The notes under the pieces: generated by a model
What the model saw: only the letters and a program-made list of their open reading frames with translations
Databases searched by the model: none
Told to the model about the DNA's origin: nothing
Part shown: positions 57,447-64,000 of the stretch, piece by piece
Numbering within the stretch: position 1 is the stretch's first letter
Layout of the letters: each line of letters opens with the position of its first letter
Program-made: the position numbers and the translations under genes
DNA from: Roseiconus lacunae
GTDB taxonomy: Bacteria > Planctomycetota > Planctomycetia > Pirellulales > Pirellulaceae
Direction: 5' to 3'
NCBI RefSeq assembly: GCF_008312935.1
Contig: NZ_VSZO01000002.1
Location: 345,406-409,405, forward strand
DNA: 64,000 nt

Positions 57447-57869
57447 GGTGTGAGTTTTGAAGTGGCGCTCTTTGACGTGTTGACTGACGTAAACCCAACG
57501 GATCTCGGCTGATGTGATGTCCAGGAAGATCCACTCTCACTGGGAGCGTCGTGCCTCCGGTCATCCGAATGCCTTTTCGGTCGCGTCGACCCCCGCCCCT
57601 CGCAACTGCGAAAGGACGATGGGGCCACGCGACTCTAAGAGACGCGGGCTAGTCGATCGGAACCTAGGGCAAACGAACTTGTTTCAGGGTGACCAGTTTA
57701 CCCCGAGTTAGGAAGCGACGCGACTGGTAGGCCGGCCGACAACAGGACCAGCATTTTGCCGACATTTTGGGGGGCCGAGATCGACCATGGTCCGCTTGTG
57801 AACACTTTGAGGATCCCCAACAATGCGACTTTCACCCTTTCTTCACCGATCGCCCCATACACGTGGTCA
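57447..57869. other. Divergent intergenic region
   Basis: 423 bp between the GH10-like gene (-) and purC (+). An in-frame upstream start at 57756 would lengthen PurC by 38 residues with no family match. No gene, RNA or strong palindrome seen. Confidence 0.45.
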
Positions 57870-58775
57870 ATGATGTCGACTCCGGCACCCTATCAATTCG
57901 ATGACTCCGGCGCGCTACTGGAAACCCAACTGCCACTTCCAAGGCGAAGCGGTAAAGTTCGCGACGTTTATGAACTGGGCGATCAACTACTGGTGGTCAG
58001 CACCGACCGCATCAGTGCTTTCGATTACATCTTGCCATGCGGGATCCCCGACAAAGGAAAGTTGCTGACGCAGATGAGTGTGTTCTGGTTTGACCATCTG
58101 GACGTTAACCATCACCTGCTTTCAACGGAAGTTCCACAAGTACTCGCCGACCAGATCGACGTCCAGCCTCTTGAGGGTCGCGTGATGGTGGTCCGCCGTG
58201 CCGACGTGGTTCCGTTTGAGTGCGTCGCACGGGGGTACCTCGAAGGCAGTGGCTGGAAGGAATATCAAACAACGCAAGCCGTCTGCGGTAATCGGCTGCC
58301 AGGGGGACTTCGGCAATGCGACGCACTTCCCGAATCGATTTTCACGCCTGCGACCAAAGCCGACGAAGGACATGATGAAAACGTTTCCATCGGTCGAATG
58401 ATTGCAGACGTCGGAAGCGACTTGGCGTTGCACTTGCGAGACGAAACGCTTCGGCTTTACCGCCAAGCCGCCGAACACGCCAAGTCATGCGGCATCATCA
58501 TTGCCGATACGAAGTTCGAATTCGGCCGCGTCGCCGACGAGGATACGCCCATCTTGATTGACGAAGTCCTCACGCCGGATTCATCGCGTTTTTGGGACGC
58601 GGCGACCTATGAACCCGGTCACTCACAACCGTCTTTCGATAAGCAATTTGTCCGAGAGTGGCTGATGAACTCCGATTGGGATCGCAACTCGCCACCCCCA
58701 TCTCTGCCACCAATCATCGTCGAACGAACCGCCGCCAAATACCAAGAAGCATTCGATCGCCTGGCGAGCACCTGA
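57870..58775 (+). CDS. purC: SAICAR synthetase
   Basis: 301 residues from the ATG at 57870. It joins CAIR and aspartate to give SAICAR in purine synthesis. RRSGKVRDVYELG near residue 30 is the nucleotide-binding start, followed by STDRISAFDYILPCGIPDKG and, at the C-terminal side, DEVLTPDSSRFW. Length and motifs match the yeast Ade1-like class, not the short E. coli class. An in-frame ATG at 57756 is rejected. Repeat copy C begins 14 bases after the stop. Confidence 0.96.
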   Translation: MMSTPAPYQFDDSGALLETQLPLPRRSGKVRDVYELGDQLLVVSTDRISAFDYILPCGIPDKGKLLTQMSVFWFDHLDVNHHLLSTEVPQVLADQIDVQPLEGRVMVVRRADVVPFECVARGYLEGSGWKEYQTTQAVCGNRLPGGLRQCDALPESIFTPATKADEGHDENVSIGRMIADVGSDLALHLRDETLRLYRQAAEHAKSCGIIIADTKFEFGRVADEDTPILIDEVLTPDSSRFWDAATYEPGHSQPSFDKQFVREWLMNSDWDRNSPPPSLPPIIVERTAAKYQEAFDRLAST

Positions 58776-58789
58776 GCCGTAGACACCAG

Positions 58790-58885
58790 TGATTCGTTCC
58801 AACTCGTTTAAGATCAACCGCACAGCGTTAGTCACCGCTTCGGTGCAATCACCGGAGCTAACGCCCGCCGGCTGATGAGCCGAAC
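58790..58885 (+). repeat. Dispersed intergenic repeat, copy C
   Basis: 96 bp, the same family as copies A and B but more divergent in the first 35 bases. GCGTTAG/CTAACGC (about 58825-58865) brackets a CACCG-CTT-CGGTG hairpin, and CGGCT-GATG-AGCCG is perfect at the 3' end. It lies between purC and hemQ, which are convergent. Confidence 0.85.
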
Positions 58886-58950
58886 CCGAACATTCGATTT
58901 AGACGGAGCACTAGCCTCGGGCCAGAACCACCGCGCCGACTTTGCGACGG

Positions 58951-59802
58951 CTACTCTCCCGATTCGACAACCTTGCAATGCTCAAGGATCTCGCCCGCCG
59001 AGGCGCGGTACCCAACATAAAATGGACCGAACTCCGCATACTTCGCGCTTGCCTTGTCGAATCGCATCTTATAGACGATATCTTTCAAGTAGTCTGGGTT
59101 GCGTCCCCAAAGCGTGACCATCCACTCCCAGTCATCTAAACCGACCCCGACGGTGATCAACTGAGACACCTTGCCGGCGAACGCGATACCGCTCTGCGCG
59201 TGCTCGGCCATCATCGCGTTGCGATCGCTAAACGATTCCATGAACCAGTTCGCGTCGGGGACGCGAGATTTGTTCATTGGATAGAAACAGGCGGCGGGCC
59301 AATCCGGAATCTCCGGACGCAGTCGCTGCTCGTTCATCATCGGAAGCCGTCGCTCGTACGCCGCTACTTTCGCATTCAGTTCGGGACTATCCTCGGTGGC
59401 ACCTTCGCGAATCAAACGATCGCGGTACTGCTCGATCGACGGCACGTACTCGCTGACTTCGCTGATCGAGACAAATGACCAAACCGGTTCAATAAATTGG
59501 CCCAGTGGCGGCGCGATCAATGCTTGATGGACCGCGTCGACTTTTGCCGGGTCGGGATCCATCACCAGGACGGCAAAGTCTGCCGCGTGACCACTGATCC
59601 AGTACGACGCCAAACGCTCAGGCTTGACGTCGCCGGCCGGTGACAGCGCCGCACGAAAGTTTGCCACGCAACTCGGCGACAACACATGCGGCATGGATTC
59701 TCGACGAAATCGATAGAGAAAGTGACTGCAATGCCAGCCCTTTTCGGGAATCGTCGAGGGTTCGGGCAACGGGGTGGCGTGGGGATTGGGACGACCTGAC
59801 AT
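58951..59802 (-). CDS. hemQ: Coproheme decarboxylase HemQ (chlorite dismutase family)
   Basis: 283 residues. It decarboxylates coproheme to heme b in the coproporphyrin-dependent pathway. The catalytic tyrosine and lysine lie in CFYPMNKSR (Y174, K178), and the proximal heme ligand is H201 in AEHAQSG. The distal arginine of chlorite-degrading enzymes is not evident, which favours HemQ. The N-terminal Pro-rich stretch is longer than in Firmicutes HemQ. No other heme gene is in this window. Confidence 0.93.
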   Translation of the reverse strand: MSGRPNPHATPLPEPSTIPEKGWHCSHFLYRFRRESMPHVLSPSCVANFRAALSPAGDVKPERLASYWISGHAADFAVLVMDPDPAKVDAVHQALIAPPLGQFIEPVWSFVSISEVSEYVPSIEQYRDRLIREGATEDSPELNAKVAAYERRLPMMNEQRLRPEIPDWPAACFYPMNKSRVPDANWFMESFSDRNAMMAEHAQSGIAFAGKVSQLITVGVGLDDWEWMVTLWGRNPDYLKDIVYKMRFDKASAKYAEFGPFYVGYRASAGEILEHCKVVESGE

Positions 59803-60209
59803 CTGCGATAGCTATCTCGTTCAGCGAGCACCGGAATTTGAAAGGGAATCTCCCTGATCTTCCCACGAACGTAGCGACGGCGCAAGGTGTGGTCCACCTC
59901 TCCTCGCCTGTTCCGATGGCGAGAACACCGACTAGCTCGAAACGACTTGAGCGTTTTTAAGATTAATCTGGAAAAGAGTCCGCCAGACGTGCTAAAAGCG
60001 GGGTCCGTGCGTTTTAGTGCAAACACGAAGGCGATTCGTTTTCCCTAAACCTTGCCCGTTTGGCGCGATTATGGGGCTCGTTGGGATGCAAGCGGTTGCT
60101 CTGAATGATTGCCCGCGTTTGGAACCACTTATCTTTCCCCGGCCGATGCGGCGATACGAATCCCAAGGTCGAATTACCGGATTCTCGAGCACGCAAGGAA
60201 GCAATCGGG
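59803..60209. other. Divergent intergenic region
   Basis: 407 bp between hemQ (-) and the DUF1571 gene (+). The longer in-frame start at 60105 is rejected, so about 400 bp here hold both promoters. Short ORFs on both strands have no start signals. No palindrome seen. Confidence 0.45.
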
Positions 60210-61079
60210 ATGCAACGACGCAAATTTTTAGCCCTCACGGGCTCGCTAGCTGCCACCGCCGCAGCCAACCAGGCTTTCGCCAAGCCACCACACTTAGTCG
60301 AACCCGTTCACCGGGTCGCCAACGCCAGCATCACGCCGGCAGCGCCTGTCAAAGTTTCCACCTTGGACACCGCGCTTTCGCATGCGCGGCAATCACTGGA
60401 CCTCTGCCGGGAAAACGTGACCGACTACACCGCTTTGTTGGTCAAACGTGAACGGATCGGAGACACGTTGGGGCCGCACGAATACATGTCGGCAAAAATC
60501 CGTTGCCGCAAAGTCAACAACGGCCAACTTACCCAGCCACTAAGCGTCTACCTCAGTTTCCTAAAGCCTTCGACGGTCAAAGGCCGCGAGGTGATTTATG
60601 TGGAAGGCCAAAACAACGGAAATATCATCGCCCACGAAGGCGGATTCAAAGGCAAGTTCTTGCCGACGGTTCAGCTTTCGCCGACCGGGGCACTTGCGAT
60701 GCGAGGCCAGCGCTACCCGATGACCGAAATCGGGGTCGAGAATTTACTGGTCAAGCTGATCGAACGTGGCGAACAAGCGCGACAGTTGCCCGACGTTCAA
60801 GCGGATATGCGCCGCGGGATCAAAATTAACAATCGGCCCTGCATGCTGCTCACGGTGACACAGCCTTCGCGGCGCCCCGACTTGATGTTCTATCAAGCCA
60901 AGGTCTACATGGACGAAGCCCTTAAGTTGCCGATCCGTTACGTTGCCTACGACTGGCCGAAACCGGGGCAAAGCGAACTTGAGGTACTCGAGGAGTACAA
61001 CTACCTCAACCTGAAGGTCAACGTCGGACTGACCGACAAGGACTTCGATCCCAACAATAGCTCCTACGGATTCTATTGA
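60210..61079 (+). CDS. Exported DUF1571 family protein
   Basis: 289 residues from the ATG at 60210, with AAGGAA at 60195-60200. A twin-arginine-like start (MQRRKFLALTGSLAATAAA) suggests Tat or Sec export. The body matches DUF1571: ENVTDYTALLVKRERIGDTL, FLKPSTVKGREVIYVEG, and LKLPIRYVAYDWP, a LolA-like beta sheet that could bind a lipid. Function unknown. A 9-bp stem hairpin follows 11 bases after the stop. Confidence 0.87.
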   Translation: MQRRKFLALTGSLAATAAANQAFAKPPHLVEPVHRVANASITPAAPVKVSTLDTALSHARQSLDLCRENVTDYTALLVKRERIGDTLGPHEYMSAKIRCRKVNNGQLTQPLSVYLSFLKPSTVKGREVIYVEGQNNGNIIAHEGGFKGKFLPTVQLSPTGALAMRGQRYPMTEIGVENLLVKLIERGEQARQLPDVQADMRRGIKINNRPCMLLTVTQPSRRPDLMFYQAKVYMDEALKLPIRYVAYDWPKPGQSELEVLEEYNYLNLKVNVGLTDKDFDPNNSSYGFY

Positions 61080-61090
61080 TCCATCGAGCG

Positions 61091-61123
61091 AGCGAAGTCT
61101 CAGCGGGACAACTGGACTTCGCT
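61091..61123 (+). terminator. Hairpin after the DUF1571 gene
   Basis: AGCGAAGTC (61091-61099) and GACTTCGCT (61115-61123) form a perfect 9-bp stem with a 15-base loop, 11 bases after the stop. The sequence after it is TCTTCT, U-rich but interrupted, so it is a plausible but imperfect intrinsic terminator. Confidence 0.55.
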
Positions 61124-61288
61124 TCTTCTACGAACCGCTACCGCTGACCAGTCACCCGTGGGTCGCCTCCTACGACTCATCACGACTCGGTCAGCGAGAG
61201 GCACAGTGCCGCATAATCAGCGAGGCAAAGTGCCGCATCGAAAGCCGTCAAGGGATCCGGAAACCAATCCCAACCCTGTCGATTGAAA

Positions 61289-61576
61289 TTATCCCAAGAC
61301 CGGCGGGACGCGGAAACACTCTTCGTCCGATGCAGGCGCGTTGGCGAGTGCCTGCTCTCGTGAAAGGCTTTGCGAGAATTCATCCGCTCGCCATCGATTG
61401 CTTACGTCAAGCGCCGTCGTCATGGGCTCGACATCCGTCGTATCGAGCTCCGACAACTTGTCGATGAAACCGAGGATGCTTTCCAATTGCGGCGCGAGAT
61501 GCTCAAGCTCCTCTTGCGGGAGCTCCAGTCGGGCCAAGCGGGCCAGTTTAGCCGCGTCTTCGGTGGTCAAAGCCAT
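61289..61576 (-). CDS. gatC: Asp/Glu-tRNA amidotransferase subunit C
   Basis: 95 residues from the ATG at 61576 (MALTTEDAAKLARLARLELP), the typical GatC start; an in-frame start at 61603 is less likely. GatC clamps GatA and GatB in the enzyme that converts Glu-tRNA(Gln) or Asp-tRNA(Asn). ELDTTDVEPMTTALDVSNRW and the FRVPPVLG C-terminus are conserved. It follows rpmB by 33 bp; gatA and gatB are not in the window. Confidence 0.95.
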   Translation of the reverse strand: MALTTEDAAKLARLARLELPQEELEHLAPQLESILGFIDKLSELDTTDVEPMTTALDVSNRWRADEFSQSLSREQALANAPASDEECFRVPPVLG

Positions 61577-61609
61577 GATTGATCCAAGGCGTGAGCAAAT
61601 CAACGCGGT

Positions 61610-61876
61610 TTACTTGGCGCCGCTGACGTCAAACGGCTTTGTCTTGACCGTCTTGCGGATCGCGCCACTGCGGATGCACTGAACGCAAACTCGCATCGAC
61701 TTATTTTCGCCTTCGGCGGTGGTCACATGCACGCGTTGCAAGTTGGGCACGAACTTCCGGCGGGTGATTCCGGTAATTTTCGTACCGACACCACCGAGGT
61801 ACTTCGCCTTACCGCGGGTTTCGACGCGGTTTCCCATTTGAACTTTCTTTCCGCAAACTTCACATTGACGTGCCAT
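61610..61876 (-). CDS. rpmB: 50S ribosomal protein L28
   Basis: 88 residues from the ATG at 61876. The zinc-ribbon cysteines are present (CEVC near the N-terminus and CVQC near residue 66), the C+ type. GNRVETRGKAKYL is somewhat different from the E. coli GNNVSHA region, but RRKFVPNLQRV is characteristic. It is followed by gatC in the same orientation. Confidence 0.95.
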   Translation of the reverse strand: MARQCEVCGKKVQMGNRVETRGKAKYLGGVGTKITGITRRKFVPNLQRVHVTTAEGENKSMRVCVQCIRSGAIRKTVKTKPFDVSGAK

Positions 61877-62123
61877 AGCACCGCTCCCCATCAGATCCGA
61901 TGGGTCTCCTCGACTGAATCGTTAATCGTGTCTGTCTCAAGCAATCCGGACGCAGATTGGACCGGATTCGCTTGTCGCTAAAGTGTTCGGTGAAAACAGG
62001 TTGCAGCGATCGATGTGAACCGAAACTCCGTCGGTTGCACCCCGCATTTCGAGAGTGTAGAGGACCGGAATCCTCGAATTCGACACCGAGCGGAACGCTG
62101 CAGAGCGGCAAACTATACAAAGC

Positions 62124-63680
62124 CTAGCCCTTTGGCGAAAGAACCAATCTGGCCGACCCCGAAGACCAATTTGCGCCGATCGCTCGCAGCATTCCCTGAG
62201 CTTTCGTCCATGTCTCCGATTCTTCATCGGCAGGATGACTCCGCGCCGTGATCCCTCCTCCGACAGGAATCTGTAAGACTTCATCGGTCGCCGTCATGGA
62301 GCGGATCAAAATATTGAAATCGGCGTCGCCGGAGCAGCTGATGTATCCCATCGAACCACAGTAGGGCCCGCGGGGATTTGGCTCCAAACGCGCGATCGTT
62401 TTCATCGCTTCGATTTTGGGCGCCCCGGTCACGCTCCCCCCTGGGAAACAGGCACGCAAGCAGTCAACGACGCTAACGCCCTGCGAAAGCTCCGCTTCGA
62501 CGACCGAGACGAGGTGCTGAACGAACTCGTAGCTTTCGAGCTCGCATAATTTGGAAACCGTCACACTGTGGTCGGTGCACACGCGAGAGAGGTCGTTTCG
62601 CATCAGGTCGACGATCATGATATTCTCGGCGCGTTCTTTTTCACTGGCCAGCATTTCCTCGGCCAACGCTTGGTCAAGCTTGCGATCACCGGTACGCCGT
62701 CGAGTCCCCTTGATCGGCCGGGTGACGACACGCCGTTCACGGATCTGCAAAAATCCCTCTGGCGAAGAACTCAGGACCTGAAACGTCCCCCCATCGTAAA
62801 AACCAGACTGGGGCGCCGGGTTGGCGGCCCGAAGAGCAAGGTACAACTCGTCCGCTGCGCATGGCTGCTCCGCAGTCAATCGCTGAGCCAGATTTACCTG
62901 GAAAGTGTCACCGCGACCGATCCCTTCCACGATCGAGCTGACTGCCGAACGGAACTCGCCCTCGGCAAAGTTGCTGCGAATCTCGCAATGGCTTTCGCCA
63001 TCCGGCAGCCGTCGGCCGGGAACTTCAACTGAGCTCGGCTCGGTAAGTCCCGGGCTTGGCTCGTCAAGCAGGGCGAGGACTTGGCTCGCGCGTTTATTGG
63101 CGAGTTCAACCTTTCGCCCGACCGTCGCTTCGCTTGAACCGGCGTGCGTTCGATCGAACTGATCTCGGTCCCAACCTTGGCAGATCAGCCACTGCCGTTC
63201 GAGATCGTGATCAATCGCGATTGCCCAGTCGAAAACGCCGAAGGACATCGCCGGTGTTGGTAAATCATCGATTTGTTGTCGGTGGCAAGTCGCCAATTCG
63301 ATCGGCTCGAGCCAGCGTGCCGATTCGTACCCCAAAATCCCAACCAGACCACCTTGAAACGGTGGCAGGGATTGGACCTTGGAAGCCGGCAAAAGCTTGG
63401 CAAGTCGGGCAAGCTCCGGCCAAGGATCCGGATCGGAAGGATTCGCCGAAAGTCGAACGATCGGATCGGCCGTTAAGAACGAATAACGTCCGTGGGGGTC
63501 GGCCGGGGACTGCAAAGCCCCGGCATCTTCGACCGATGGCGATGCGTTTTCTTCACGATGAACGGAGTCAAGCCAAACACGTCGCCCCAGTGGCTCGAGC
63601 CGGCAAAAGATGTCCTCCGGATCAAGCGTTGCCCGGAGAGGTACCACCAGGGGAATGGATTGGGCGTCGTGTAAGTCCAT
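62124..63680 (-). CDS. pabB: Aminodeoxychorismate synthase component I
   Basis: 518 residues from the ATG at 63680. The C-terminal chorismate-binding domain contains TRPIKGTRRR, where the lysine (K324) is the nucleophile that separates PabB from TrpE (which has PIAGT). AENIMIVDLMRNDLSRVC, CFPGGSVTGAPK and VGGGITARSHPADE are family segments. It makes 4-amino-4-deoxychorismate for folate synthesis with the PabA glutaminase, not seen here. An upstream in-frame TTG at 63683 gives one more residue. Confidence 0.93.
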   Translation of the reverse strand: MDLHDAQSIPLVVPLRATLDPEDIFCRLEPLGRRVWLDSVHREENASPSVEDAGALQSPADPHGRYSFLTADPIVRLSANPSDPDPWPELARLAKLLPASKVQSLPPFQGGLVGILGYESARWLEPIELATCHRQQIDDLPTPAMSFGVFDWAIAIDHDLERQWLICQGWDRDQFDRTHAGSSEATVGRKVELANKRASQVLALLDEPSPGLTEPSSVEVPGRRLPDGESHCEIRSNFAEGEFRSAVSSIVEGIGRGDTFQVNLAQRLTAEQPCAADELYLALRAANPAPQSGFYDGGTFQVLSSSPEGFLQIRERRVVTRPIKGTRRRTGDRKLDQALAEEMLASEKERAENIMIVDLMRNDLSRVCTDHSVTVSKLCELESYEFVQHLVSVVEAELSQGVSVVDCLRACFPGGSVTGAPKIEAMKTIARLEPNPRGPYCGSMGYISCSGDADFNILIRSMTATDEVLQIPVGGGITARSHPADEESETWTKAQGMLRAIGANWSSGSARLVLSPKG

Positions 63681-63701
63681 CAACCGGTCACAAGTTTTTC
63701 T

Positions 63702-63905
63702 TCAGGAAACGATCACTGTTCGGCCAATAGGTTGACGTGCGATTCGAATGTTCTCAAGTTGTTCAAACACAAGTCCAGCCGGTCGGTCATCAAAAATCGA
63801 CACCAGCGGGGGAGTGCAGGAAAAAGCGAAACCGCCGAACGACACAGTTTCCAGCAGCGACAACGTGACCTGCGACGCCAGTAATTCCGTCGTCGCTTTT
63901 CGCAC
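63702..63905 (-). CDS. Possible small gene upstream of pabB
   Basis: 67 codons from a GTG at 63905, ending 21 bases before pabB. The frame has coding-like composition, but there is no ribosome-binding site and a stop codon lies directly before the GTG. No family recognised. It may be a non-coding shadow in the pabB leader. Confidence 0.3.
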   Translation of the reverse strand: MRKATTELLASQVTLSLLETVSFGGFAFSCTPPLVSIFDDRPAGLVFEQLENIRIARQPIGRTVIVS

Positions 63906-64000
63906 TTAAGCAGTTGAACACGAAAGATTCGGCTTAAGTCATTTCACTCTCCCACTGGGCATTGGTATCTACACAAGTTTTAGCTTTTCGTAGACTGCAC

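Overview
The window looks like a chromosomal segment of a planctomycete, most likely a Pirellulaceae (Rhodopirellula-type) bacterium. The evidence is moderate-to-high GC with long antisense ORFs, several secreted proteins of planctomycete type (sulfatases, a 3-keto-disaccharide hydrolase/DUF1080 protein, a DUF1571 protein, a small DUF6800-like protein, a redoxin-cytochrome-copper monooxygenase fusion), a double-length UvrA of the kind known in the PVC superphylum, and many orphan genes with signal peptides. I see no tRNA, rRNA, insertion sequence, phage or CRISPR array. The content is housekeeping and carbohydrate/sulfate metabolism rather than a recent island.

Layout. 1-11 kb: a left-truncated periplasmic foldase-like gene (-), topA with a histone-like lysine tail, a DUF6800-like small gene, then a three-gene ABC operon (ATPase, fused GldF-GldG-like permease, DUF4340 protein). 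11-16.4 kb: two orphan genes (-), then a redoxin/c-heme/copper-monooxygenase fusion and a small membrane protein (+). 16.4-21.4 kb: a glycolate salvage operon (-) in the order aminotransferase, GlcD-GlcE fusion, GlcF. 21.5-31.7 kb: slyX, a large LRR membrane protein (-), an OPT transporter, a tight DUF1080-sulfatase-DUF389 cluster, and an orphan secreted protein. 31.8-36.2 kb: an AGE-family epimerase and phosphatidylserine decarboxylase (both -), then a second sulfatase (+). 36.7-41.7 kb: dnaK and clpB, each followed by a strong hairpin. 41.8-45.6 kb (-): a secreted orphan, an exported arsenate-reductase-like protein, an exported double-TRASH metal-binding protein, and an M48 membrane metallopeptidase. 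45.8-52.3 kb: the 2140-residue tandem UvrA. 52.3-64 kb: arfB, an SGNH hydrolase, a sugar-acid-type operon (degenerate GH10-like protein, SMP-30 lactonase, DapA-family aldolase), purC, hemQ, a DUF1571 protein, gatC, rpmB and pabB.

How genes work together. The aminotransferase-GlcDE-GlcF operon would oxidise glycolate to glyoxylate and transaminate it to glycine. The GH10-like/lactonase/aldolase run is an apparent carbohydrate-lactone-to-aldol module whose substrate cannot be read from sequence. The exported TRASH protein and exported ArsC-like protein suggest a periplasmic metal or metalloid function. Three copies of a roughly 97-bp structured intergenic repeat lie downstream of plus-strand genes at 4.6, 53.9 and 58.8 kb. 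The best candidates for something under-described are the exported ArsC-like/TRASH locus, the UvrA C-terminal domain, the redoxin-heme-copper fusion, the degenerate GH10 locus and the repeat family.
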